Made by a program: the position numbers and the translations under genes. The notes below the pieces were generated by a model, which was not told where the DNA came from, did no database searches, and was given only the letters and a program-made list of their open reading frames with translations. Source: a virus. Taken from it: a stretch of 36,672 nucleotides of DNA. This document shows, in pieces, positions 1 to 6,608 of this stretch; the stretch's first letter is position 1, and every line of letters starts with the position of its first letter. The stretch is taken from the IMG/VR virus record IMGVR_UViG_3300025674_000148, positions 1-36,672 of that record; one strand, written 5' to 3'.

Positions 1-7
1 AACTGGT

Positions 8-391
8 GGGGGCGATAGCATAATGGCATTTCTGCATTCTGACGATGGCCCCCTGTGATTGGTTGGGAAGGGTGTAGCAAGGTTGGTATTTCTGCGATAT
101 TTACTTGACCCTTCCCTTTGGTGCGCCAACAGGTTGGCATTTCTGCGGACCTTGTGCGGCACCATGTAAAAAGTTGGGGGCGTATCCTCGATAGCATTTC
201 TGCGATGGCACCTTGACCCCCTGTGATTGGTTGGGGAGAGTGAACAGGCATTGACATTTCTGTATCTTTCCTTTGGCTCTCCCCAATGGTGCGAACCTTT
301 AGTAGCATTTCTGCGTATCCTATATGGCACCATGTGATTAATTTGGGAGTGACCGGCTCTTGGCATTTCTGCGTGTGATGCGTGACCCCCA
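8..391 (-). ncRNA. Array of seven GAAA-capped hairpins, candidate structured RNA
   Basis: Seven stem-loops follow each other. Outer stems (plus coordinates) are 8-13/48-53, 65-73/108-116, 119-124/159-164, 176-181/216-221, 231-241/276-286, 286-292/327-333 and 344-350/385-391. Every unit has exactly 34 nt between its outer stem halves: 12 nt, a 10-nt core, 12 nt. The core reads GCATTTCTGC on the plus strand, so on the minus strand it is GCA-GAAA-UGC, a 3-bp stem with a GNRA tetraloop. Unit 5 carries ACA/TGT in place of GCA/TGC, a compensatory change. Outer stems differ in sequence yet stay paired (GGGGGC, GGGAAGGGT, TGGTGC, GGGGAGAG types). Stem types alternate A-B-C-A-B-C-A with a ~168-bp period. 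The first base inside each stem half is G on both sides in all seven units. The array starts 6 nt after the stop at 398 and may continue beyond the left edge. Strand is inferred from the GNRA loop and neighbouring gene direction. G-U versus A-C pairs do not settle it. Function unknown. Confidence 0.7.
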
Positions 392-397
392 TAAACA

Positions 398-937
398 TCA
401 TGACACCATGACGTCTGTGTGAATTGCTTCTACGTCTTCGATCCTCCAGACATCCCGAACAATTTTATCGTCAGGCATTTTCTCTAAGATCGCAGACAGA
501 AACTTATGGTTGCGGCGATGCGTGTTCGCCTTCAAACCTTCTTTGTGCACGACGTGCTCCAGATCACTCTTCATCGCATCGCCAAGGCAGATGCCCAAGT
601 CAGGTAGCGCGAAGTAATCAAAGATGTTCTTCGCATAGAGCGCCGCCGTGTTTTTGAGCGACACGCTTGGAACGGAATGCTCGCCCTTTTGCAAGAGTAC
701 CTGCTTGGAAATCTTCTCAGCTTGCTTTCTGAAGCTGGCACGATTTCCCCGCGACCTTGCGCTTACATCCTCAGACGCAATGCGCTGCAAGTAACGTGCG
801 GTCGCCGCATCGCGTAATTCCTTGTCGCTGCGTAACATCTGAAGATATTTTTCCGCAGCTTCTTTCTGAGTTTTAGAGCCATCCCAAGCCTTCTCAATGG
901 CCTCCAGAACAATCGGGTTTCTCATTTGATAGGTCAT
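398..937 (-). CDS. Hypothetical protein, last gene before the hairpin array
   Basis: A 179-residue soluble, mostly helical, charged protein that I do not recognise. The ATG at 937 is chosen over the GTG at 946 because it overlaps the stop of the preceding membrane-peptide gene as ATGA, so translation is probably coupled. It is Lys/Arg/Glu-rich in the first 90 residues (EKISKQVLLQKGE), has a middle part with NIFDYFALPDLGICLG, and ends in HTDVMVS. No catalytic motif is visible. It is the third gene of a three-gene unit that begins at a promoter-like element near 1312-1340, and its stop lies 6 nt from the first hairpin of the array. The protein may therefore be linked to the RNA, but that is inference from position only. 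Confidence 0.7.
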   Translation of the reverse strand: MTYQMRNPIVLEAIEKAWDGSKTQKEAAEKYLQMLRSDKELRDAATARYLQRIASEDVSARSRGNRASFRKQAEKISKQVLLQKGEHSVPSVSLKNTAALYAKNIFDYFALPDLGICLGDAMKSDLEHVVHKEGLKANTHRRNHKFLSAILEKMPDDKIVRDVWRIEDVEAIHTDVMVS

Positions 938-1029
938 AGCCACCACCCCGCGCTGATACCTGTTACGAAAATCATTGCCATAAGTATGACGATGGTAAAG
1001 ATAATCCAGTCTTGCTTGTCGATATTCAT
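934..1029 (-). CDS. 31-residue single-span membrane peptide
   Basis: A very short gene encoding a 31-residue peptide that begins MNIDKQDW and then has one hydrophobic stretch (about residues 9-31, IIFTIVILMAMIFVTG and on) ending in GWWL. Its reality is supported by a GGAGG ribosome site 7 nt before the ATG and by ATGA overlaps at both ends: with the stop of the upstream gene (1026) and with the start of the downstream gene (937). The charged start and hydrophobic remainder predict an inner-membrane peptide with a short N-terminal cytoplasmic or periplasmic tail. The main lysis genes are on the other strand 34 kb away, so this is not obviously a holin. A role in membrane signalling or superinfection exclusion is possible but unsupported. 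Confidence 0.7.
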   Translation of the reverse strand: MNIDKQDWIIFTIVILMAMIFVTGISAGWWL

Positions 1030-1286
1030 TTGCCCTCCTCCCAAGGTGCGCGGTCCAGTGTGACCTTCATGTTTTGCTGATGTTTTTTCGCGCTGCCCAG
1101 CGCGACCTTTGTGTTGAAGTCAACGCGCCGCGCTGCGGCTGAACGCTCGTAAATTTTTACTGAGCTACGCTTGGCGGGATATGGCCGGCCATAGAGCAAA
1201 GTGTCCAATTCTTCGAGGGTGTCGGCGTTAACCGACAGCCTCTCGTTTGTGCCTGTTTGAATAAATTCTGCGCAGAAGCGTTTCAT
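1026..1286 (-). CDS. Small basic hypothetical protein
   Basis: An 86-residue protein of unknown function. The ATG at 1286 is preferred to the one at 1298 because GGAG lies 6 nt before it. It starts MKRFCAEFIQTGTNERLSV and ends in APWEEGK. The N-terminal third has a beta-strand pattern (AEFIQTGTNERLSVNADTLEELDTLL), and the remainder is rich in Lys and Arg, so it may bind nucleic acid. It is the first gene after the promoter-like element at 1312-1340 and the terminator at 1341-1370, and it overlaps the membrane-peptide gene by ATGA. No family is recognised. Confidence 0.7.
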   Translation of the reverse strand: MKRFCAEFIQTGTNERLSVNADTLEELDTLLYGRPYPAKRSSVKIYERSAAARRVDFNTKVALGSAKKHQQNMKVTLDRAPWEEGK

Positions 1287-1311
1287 GTGTTTCTCCATTC
1301 CTGATACCCCC

Positions 1312-1340
1312 TGTTAACATGTGGTGAACAGGCGGTCAAC
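1312..1340 (-). promoter_or_regulatory. Promoter/operator element P3 (three 11-bp-spaced GTTNAC boxes)
   Basis: On the minus strand this reads GTTGAC, five bases, GTTCAC, five bases, GTTAACA. TTGACC and TAACAG sit 17 bp apart like -35 and -10 boxes. The same frame TTG-N7-GTYMAC-N5-GTTAACA occurs at 33760-33788 and 34112-34140, each before a minus-strand gene start (21-30 nt away). Here the ATG at 1286 follows after 25 nt. The T-run of the preceding terminator touches the element directly. Confidence 0.55.
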
Positions 1341-1370
1341 AAAAAAATGGCCCCGCTCGAAAGCAGGGCC
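1341..1370 (-). terminator. Rho-independent terminator ending the late transcript
   Basis: On the minus strand GGCCC and GCGGGGCC-type arms form a hairpin (1366-1370 with 1349-1353, and 1362-1364 with 1355-1357, around a 4-nt loop, with one mismatch), followed at once by seven T residues (1347-1341). It lies 260 bp downstream of the last late structural gene (stop at 1631) and just before the promoter-like element P3, so it separates the structural operon from the left-end unit. Confidence 0.8.
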
Positions 1371-1449
1371 AGTCCAACAGGGAGGAGAAGTAAAAGAACA
1401 ACCTTCTACACCAATAGCTTTACACATACTTCACAAGAAGCACAATAAT

Positions 1450-1467
1450 GTTTAAAACAAGTTAACG
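1450..1467 (+). promoter_or_regulatory. Partial match to the GTTAAC element before the plus-strand gene
   Basis: GTTTAA and GTTAACG stand 11 bp apart, the same spacing as boxes two and three of the elements at 1312, 33760 and 34112. The ATG at 1489 follows 21 nt later, similar to the other copies. The upstream TTG is missing, so this is a weaker match and may be chance. A TTTACA at 1419-1424 is a possible unrelated -35 box. Confidence 0.3.
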
Positions 1468-1488
1468 TAATATTTTTAGGAGGATACG

Positions 1489-1677
1489 ATGGGTGAAGAC
1501 CAGTACAGAGAGCTCATTGATAAGCTGAAGCGCCCGCATCGCGTGATGAACCAGAACGCGCTTCACCGCGCGTGCGAGGAAGCCGCCATGCTCATAGAAC
1601 AAATGGAGATGCGCATTAAGGAGTTGCAGTCTACTGAACAGAAAGCAGCCCGCCGGTCTGGCGCAAAGCGCGCTTAG
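1489..1677 (+). CDS. Small helical protein, plus strand, convergent with the late operon
   Basis: A 62-residue protein with an excellent ribosome site (TAGGAGG, then 4 nt, then ATG). It is the only plus-strand gene in the left half. It begins MGEDQYRELIDKLKRPHRV and continues as a long amphipathic helix (EEAAMLIEQMEMRIKELQS), so it probably forms a coiled coil. The last 47 bases overlap the 3' end of the convergent virion gene that stops at 1631. Because the late transcript runs through it in antisense before ending at 1341, the gene would be silenced late in infection. It is therefore likely early or constitutive. Function unknown. Confidence 0.65.
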   Translation: MGEDQYRELIDKLKRPHRVMNQNALHRACEEAAMLIEQMEMRIKELQSTEQKAARRSGAKRA

Positions 1678-3274
1678 CAAGCTCGGTTGGGATCGTCCCG
1701 CCGGCTTGCAGTGGTAACGTGCTCTGCATAGTCGCCGCTGCCGTTCTGGAAATCGGCGATGTAATCTGATCAAGCAGCCCAGACCGCACGCCTCCTGCGG
1801 ACACAGTGGGCAGCGGGGATAGCACTTCCTCCGCAGCCGCGCCTATCTTTGCCAATTCGGTGCCAGTGCCGCGAAGGAAACTTGTGCCTTCGCGTCTGCG
1901 TAAGGCGCCCGCCAAAGCCGTAGGCGACAATATTCCAGCGCGCGCATCTGAGCCCGCTCTATTCATTGCACGTTCAATTGTAAGGTGCGCCCTATATTGA
2001 TTTCTGGCGGTAGAAAGTTGCGCCGCTAAATCTGGGTCAGCTTGGGTCACGCTGCGCATTACCATGTCGTCAAGTATTTCGTTTAAGTCATGCGCCAATT
2101 CGTATCTGATCTGGTCGTTTGTATTTATGCCTTTTACCGATAAATCCATTTCCTTGCGAAGATCGGATCTGATGCGCGAAACCTCTTTTGGATTTAAGGC
2201 TTTACGATTGCCCGCGGCGTCTATAATTGCGTCGCCAATCCCCGTCAGGCGAGGAAATGCATTAAAGTCTCGCACCTCTAAGCTGTTTAAAGCCTCGTCG
2301 AGCGCCAAAGATGCACGGCTTGCCTCTTCGGTCGTCGGAGGTAACGTGATGGCATCATCTGCTTTATCAAATACTTGCCCAAGCCTGTCTCTGTTTTTCT
2401 TTAAAGTTCCCGACGTCAAAAGCTGAGCATCCATACCGGCTTCTTTGGCAACCGCACTTGTTAGCTGCCGCTGACTTGCCAGAGACGGCGCCATCGACCC
2501 CTCAAGTCGCATAAGTTGCTCTGAGCCAAGTTGCTGGCCTGCGGATATGTCTTCGATGCCAAGGCGCTGAAGCAAATTCACGCTTTGCGCACGCTCACTT
2601 TCTGGCATATATGCGCGCACCTCTGATGGGTCGCCAATGGCCATGCGCCGTAGCGCCGGTGTTGCAAGAGCCTGCGCGACGGGTATGCCTAGTGCAGCGG
2701 CCATGCGTGCGATGCTTTCGTACTCTGGGGCGTATTCCTGCGCAACTTGGCCAGCGGTTTCACTTGCAAACGCCGGCAACATGACACTAGCAAAAGAGCG
2801 CAACGGTCCGCCTATAGGCATGGCCAAAGCGCCGCCGCCAAACTCCATGCCGGTTTCAACGTATTGTGCTAAAGGGTTGTCAGCGGGCGCCGTTCTTTCT
2901 GTATATCCACCGGTGAGCTCAGACATGGCTTCAGTGAGGGTGCGTTGCTCCTCCGGCGGCGGTAAAGATGCGTCTTCTGGGGCCATGCCTAAAAGTTTTA
3001 ATACCTGCAAGCCACCACTTTCTAGCATTCTACTTAAAGCGTCTGGCGCTTGCCCCATAAAATCTACAGTTTCCGTAAATCCGCGAGATAAAGCCGGCAG
3101 CGCAACGCCCGCAGCCTCTTCTAATTGAGACGGGCGCTCGGCGCGTGCCTGCGCGGCTAATTCAGCCTCAAGCCTTTGCGCCCTTGCAATAAAATTGCGA
3201 GCGATGTCTGGCTTGCCATCTGCCGCCGCGCGCCGCGCGGCGTTCTTATAATCCTCTACGGTGTATTCGGCCAT
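1631..3274 (-). CDS. Large internal virion (DNA ejection) protein candidate
   Basis: A 547-residue, Ala-rich, mostly helical protein. The N-terminus (DYKNAARRAAADGKPDIARN) has a repeated-helix pattern often seen at the start of podovirus internal or ejection proteins. Residues about 130-215 contain Gly/Ala-rich hydrophobic stretches (FGGGALAMPIGGPLRSFASV) that could insert into membranes, and the remainder is helical with DLRKEMDLSVKGINTND in the middle. It is the last gene of the late operon, right after a transglycosylase-bearing virion protein and two other virion proteins, matching the position of ejection proteins in P22- and T7-like phages. The assignment rests on composition and position, without a specific motif. 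Confidence 0.65.
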   Translation of the reverse strand: MAEYTVEDYKNAARRAAADGKPDIARNFIARAQRLEAELAAQARAERPSQLEEAAGVALPALSRGFTETVDFMGQAPDALSRMLESGGLQVLKLLGMAPEDASLPPPEEQRTLTEAMSELTGGYTERTAPADNPLAQYVETGMEFGGGALAMPIGGPLRSFASVMLPAFASETAGQVAQEYAPEYESIARMAAALGIPVAQALATPALRRMAIGDPSEVRAYMPESERAQSVNLLQRLGIEDISAGQQLGSEQLMRLEGSMAPSLASQRQLTSAVAKEAGMDAQLLTSGTLKKNRDRLGQVFDKADDAITLPPTTEEASRASLALDEALNSLEVRDFNAFPRLTGIGDAIIDAAGNRKALNPKEVSRIRSDLRKEMDLSVKGINTNDQIRYELAHDLNEILDDMVMRSVTQADPDLAAQLSTARNQYRAHLTIERAMNRAGSDARAGILSPTALAGALRRREGTSFLRGTGTELAKIGAAAEEVLSPLPTVSAGGVRSGLLDQITSPISRTAAATMQSTLPLQAGGTIPTELAKRALRQTGGLLSVQ

Positions 3275-3278
3275 TCTA

Positions 3279-4649
3279 TTATTCCTTTGGCTCTTTTAAA
3301 TACTCTAATTCTTCATCGCTAAGATCTTGGTTCTTTTTAAACATTGGGTTTTTAGATTGTGCCTCTAAAAATAAGTCTCTAACGTCAAGAAGAGCAATGC
3401 GTAAGTCTTCTGGAGTTCCTTTTAGCGCCGCGTCTAAACGTGATCTTGCCGCAGTGGCCTGCTTGCCTTCAATATCGGTAATTGGCCCGCCACCTTTTAA
3501 TTGCTGATATGCTTCCAAAAAGTTCAAGCCTTTGACTTGGTCAACATACCCCATTAGAGTTGCGTACTCTGGCGCCATTCCATATTGGTTCATAAATTCA
3601 TTAAAAGTTCCACGATATTCTGTGATTTTACTTAGGTTTGGAGAGTTCAATAAACTATTTAAGGCGTTAATTGCGCTTTCCTGAGAAACCGATGCCGTTT
3701 GTTGTTGGGTAAGTCTTATGATGTCATTCTCAATTCTATCCATTTCCAACTTTAACGCCGGTGCCAGAGATGGGTTATAAGCAGCAAGGGCTGCAATTTT
3801 CTTCTGCCTATCTCGTAAAGTTTCAATTGGATCTGCGCCTTCGGTGATCGCGCCTATGCCGCTCATCGCATCGCCGCCAAACATTTGCTGCATCATCTGT
3901 TGCCGCGCCTGCGCCGCCTGCGCCTTACGCGCCTGATCGGCGCGCGTGGTGAAGTCTGACAGTAAATTCTGTACGCTTTTGCCCTCAAGACCCTGCAACG
4001 CCATCCCAGCGTCCTTGATAGCTGCGAATGAAAGCATTCTGCGCTGCGTCTTGGAAAGGTTTGCATATGGGTCATTAGGATCTGGCGCCGCCGCTTGAGA
4101 TGCAGCTTTTGCCGCTTCCTCTTCACGTATTCTCCGCAAGAGCGCCGGCGTTACTGGCGTTCTCTCTCTCATGTACTCAGGCACAATGTCTATGGGTGCG
4201 TTGACAGGTTCGCTTGAAGAAATGCCGGTTTGAGAAACTATAGTCTTTTGATTGGGGTTCATGGTATTATTTCCCATTATTTTTTCAATATAGGCTTGAG
4301 TTTCGGGATAATTAGGTATTCCACCTTTATCCCTTACCGTTTGAGGCCCAGCATTATAAGCGGCCAAAGCCAAAGGATAGCTGCCAAACTCATCAAGCTG
4401 CATTTTCAGATATTTTGCAGATCCTTCGATATTTTGCCTTGGATCAAATCTGTCTGTGATGCCAACGTCTTGTGCAGCCGCCGCGCCAAGCTGGCCATAA
4501 CCAACGTAATCCTTTCCGCGAACCACGCTCTTTGCATTTGGGTCGAAGCTACTTTCGGCGAAAAGCATTTTAGTGAATATGTCAGGATCGACCCCATATT
4601 CAGCCGCCATTTGCCTTGCATACACTCGTGGATCAAAGCTCTCAGCCAT
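3279..4649 (-). CDS. Virion protein with lytic transglycosylase domain
   Basis: A 456-residue protein whose first ~130 residues are an SLT-type lytic transglycosylase. Catalytic Glu32 is in FAESSFDP, followed by YVGYGQLG (48-55) and AAYNAGP (96-102), the usual three motifs in order. The enzyme cleaves peptidoglycan glycan strands. The other ~320 residues are helical and Gln-rich, which suggests a virion-borne ejection protein that opens a path through the cell wall and not an endolysin. The gene starts at TAATG, overlapping the stop of the preceding virion gene, and is followed by the large ejection-protein candidate. Domain call is firm; virion location is inferred from the neighbours. Confidence 0.88.
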   Translation of the reverse strand: MAESFDPRVYARQMAAEYGVDPDIFTKMLFAESSFDPNAKSVVRGKDYVGYGQLGAAAAQDVGITDRFDPRQNIEGSAKYLKMQLDEFGSYPLALAAYNAGPQTVRDKGGIPNYPETQAYIEKIMGNNTMNPNQKTIVSQTGISSSEPVNAPIDIVPEYMRERTPVTPALLRRIREEEAAKAASQAAAPDPNDPYANLSKTQRRMLSFAAIKDAGMALQGLEGKSVQNLLSDFTTRADQARKAQAAQARQQMMQQMFGGDAMSGIGAITEGADPIETLRDRQKKIAALAAYNPSLAPALKLEMDRIENDIIRLTQQQTASVSQESAINALNSLLNSPNLSKITEYRGTFNEFMNQYGMAPEYATLMGYVDQVKGLNFLEAYQQLKGGGPITDIEGKQATAARSRLDAALKGTPEDLRIALLDVRDLFLEAQSKNPMFKKNQDLSDEELEYLKEPKE

Positions 4650-5509
4650 TATGGTACCCCGCTAAATCCGCCTAATCCGGTTGGGCCGCCAAACGCAAGA
4701 GAGCCAAATGCGCTCAGCCCTTTGCCAAGCCCAGACATCATAGTGCCTAAGCCACCCGTCGTTGTGGTCGTCGTGCCAATACCCGCTGGGAAGCCCGCAT
4801 TGGCTCCAGAGAGCACGCTAAACTGTGTCAAAGGATAAGCGCGCGCCAAGCTGAACTCTCTATACAGAGCATCCAAGTCAGCCTGTCCCAAGCTCCGCGC
4901 CGCCTCGCCGGCAGTCATTTGAGCGCCAAGGATGCCAAGTTGATTGCTGAGGCCCGTTTGGCCTGTGCCAGCCAGCAAGCCCGCCGCCTGCATGCGCTGG
5001 GCGTCTTCCGCCGCCTTTCTGGCCACGGCGCTTTGGTAACCTTGCGTCTGTAACTGCCCCAAAGTTTCTGCCATACCGACGTCATACGCGCCAAGCTCGG
5101 CGCCGGCGCGCGTTTCAAACGCGGTGTTGCCAAATCCCTTGCCGCGGCGCTGCGCGAGATCCACCATCCGCTCTTTGCGCTGCCGCTCCATGCGCGCCAT
5201 AGTTGGGTCAATGATGTTTTGTGTATACTGTTGTGTATACGCATCGATGTCTGCGGCGCGTTGCTCTGGCGTCTCAGTGGCAAACCTGCGGTATATGTCT
5301 GCGGCTTCAGTTAGCTCGCTGGGTAATGTGAGGGCGCCGTAGCCGGCGTATGCAGTTTCTTGTAGCGGGTCAAACGGCTGGACAAACTCGCCCGTGTATT
5401 CCTCGAAGGGAGTTTCCGCTATGTTCTTTGCAAAGGGGATGAGCGTTTCTGTAATGAACTCCTTCTGGATCGGGTCCATTTCGCTTTTTGTTGTTTGCTT
5501 ACTGCCCAT
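4649..5509 (-). CDS. Virion/DNA-transfer protein candidate
   Basis: A 286-residue protein preceded by a good GGAGG site. It is helical and Gln/Ala/Arg-rich (TMARMERQRKERMVDLAQRR, GYQSAVARKAAEDAQRMQAA) and ends in a Gly-rich tail with a Thr run and GLGTMMSGLGKGLSAFGSLA, which resembles membrane-active tails of ejection proteins. It sits in the block between the GNAT-like protein and the transglycosylase protein, where internal virion proteins are expected. I recognise the general type from marine podoviruses but no named domain. Confidence 0.65.
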   Translation of the reverse strand: MGSKQTTKSEMDPIQKEFITETLIPFAKNIAETPFEEYTGEFVQPFDPLQETAYAGYGALTLPSELTEAADIYRRFATETPEQRAADIDAYTQQYTQNIIDPTMARMERQRKERMVDLAQRRGKGFGNTAFETRAGAELGAYDVGMAETLGQLQTQGYQSAVARKAAEDAQRMQAAGLLAGTGQTGLSNQLGILGAQMTAGEAARSLGQADLDALYREFSLARAYPLTQFSVLSGANAGFPAGIGTTTTTTGGLGTMMSGLGKGLSAFGSLAFGGPTGLGGFSGVP

Positions 5510-5511
5510 CT

Positions 5512-5958
5512 CTAAACCTCCGCCTCGAAGTGTCTATACATTTCCCTAAAGCCCGCCTTCTTGGCAATCCTCGAAAAGCCAATACGCCCGTCCGCTTCAA
5601 TCGCGTCGAGCTTTCCAGCCTTTGCAAATTCTCTCAAGATACGCACCGCGTCCTCAATCCATAATTTCATGTCCATGCCGCCTACATATTCTAGCAGTAA
5701 GGTGTTTCTTTGAGGGTGCTTCACGACGCTCGTTATGAACGCGGCAACCAGCGTGTCCTCCATGTGGACGGTCCAAAGTAAAGACAACCCACTCATAATA
5801 TCTCCAACGACATCCTCTTTGCTGGCGTTGCGCTCGTTCACCCCAATCGCGGGAAGTAGCAATGGCAATGCCTTTACCAGCACCCTCTCAGGTTCGTCAA
5901 CAACGGGCAGCACAGTGATCCGTGGCCTTGCTCTCAATTGTACAACATTATCAATCAT
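5512..5958 (-). CDS. GNAT-like (degenerate acetyltransferase fold) virion-associated protein
   Basis: A 148-residue protein. The C-terminal half has the look of a GNAT fold: TLLLEYVGGM, a helix IEDAVRILREFAKAGKLDAI, then EADGRIGFSRIAKKAGFREM followed by YRHFEAEV, similar to the RxGFxRxAKKxGFxE-type ending of acetyltransferase-like proteins. The acetyl-CoA loop Q/RxxGxG/A is not visible, so it may be catalytically inactive and structural. GNAT-like proteins are frequent in the ejection-protein block of podoviruses. The start overlaps the stop of the upstream jelly-roll protein by ATGA. Confidence 0.6.
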   Translation of the reverse strand: MIDNVVQLRARPRITVLPVVDEPERVLVKALPLLLPAIGVNERNASKEDVVGDIMSGLSLLWTVHMEDTLVAAFITSVVKHPQRNTLLLEYVGGMDMKLWIEDAVRILREFAKAGKLDAIEADGRIGFSRIAKKAGFREMYRHFEAEV

Positions 5959-6608
5959 CCGTGAAGCCTTACGATTGAAATGGTTGCGGCAGGCGCAGCG
6001 GGAGCAAACGCGGTAGCCGCAGCGGCTTGCAAAGAACCGTCTGTGCTATCAACCGCCCACATCGTTTCTAAGTAATCGCCTGCGTTCAGTTGAAATATTG
6101 CGGAACGTGATGTAATAAAAACCGCACCATTATTATGTAACGAATTTTTCATAGTTGCCTTCGAAACATCTACACCATTAACGCGGGGCCAGAACCAAAA
6201 TGTGACGGTCGAGGCAGAAGATGACACGATTTGTGAAGAAAATGATACAAAGTATTCGCCAGCCTCGTCAACAACAAGTCGTGACGCAGGGGTTCCGTTT
6301 GTTATTCCATCAGAAACGTCTGGAGAAAAAGTTAACGCATATGCCGTATTGGCCGAGGCGGCAGTTTGGTTTGTACTTACAGTTCCATCATAATGCCCGT
6401 CTTCTAGGACGATCTGTCGAAACTCATTATTTTTTGACACAACGGGATACCCGTTCACATCATCCCACAAGATCACGCCGTTCTCCGACGGGTTATCGTC
6501 CGCCGTTTTAAAAGACAGCTTGGCCAAGTTTCTTTGCAGGTACAAAGAAATCTGTCTGCCCCATTGGCGTAAGTCAGGACCAATTGGAGGTAGGGCGGGT
6601 ATAGGCAT
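5955..6608 (-). CDS. Tail-associated protein with TNF/C1q-like jelly-roll domain
   Basis: A 217-residue protein. The N-terminal helix (LRQWGRQISLYLQRNLAKLS) likely trimerises or attaches to the virion, followed by ILWDDVNGYPVV. Residues about 95-215 are beta-rich in the order seen in TNF/C1q-like jelly rolls: YALTFSPDVSDGI, GEYFVSFSSQIVSSSASTVT, FWFWPRVNGVDVS, FQLNAGDYLETMWAVDS. Such domains form trimeric receptor-binding or spike tips. It overlaps neighbouring genes by ATGA on one side and a single base on the other, so it is cotranslated with the nozzle protein. Fold assignment is by pattern. Confidence 0.6.
   Translation of the reverse strand: MPIPALPPIGPDLRQWGRQISLYLQRNLAKLSFKTADDNPSENGVILWDDVNGYPVVSKNNEFRQIVLEDGHYDGTVSTNQTAASANTAYALTFSPDVSDGITNGTPASRLVVDEAGEYFVSFSSQIVSSSASTVTFWFWPRVNGVDVSKATMKNSLHNNGAVFITSRSAIFQLNAGDYLETMWAVDSTDGSLQAAAATAFAPAAPAATISIVRLHG

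Noticed and set aside
101-286. Minus-strand open frame with repeated QKCQ/QKCY peptides
   Set aside because: It is the translation of the hairpin cores (CAGAAATGC) and has no ribosome site; unit spacing is not a multiple of three throughout, so the repeat is RNA-level.
8-391. CRISPR array, integron attC sites or ordinary direct repeats
   Set aside because: Only a 10-nt core is shared, with no constant repeat or unique spacers; outer stems change with compensation, and no integrase or cas gene is present.
8-391. Series of Rho-independent terminators
   Set aside because: No T-tract follows any stem on either strand, and internal length is fixed at 34 nt, too regular for terminators.
4230-4838. 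202-codon plus-strand open frame
   Set aside because: Antisense to the transglycosylase gene, whose motifs are clear.
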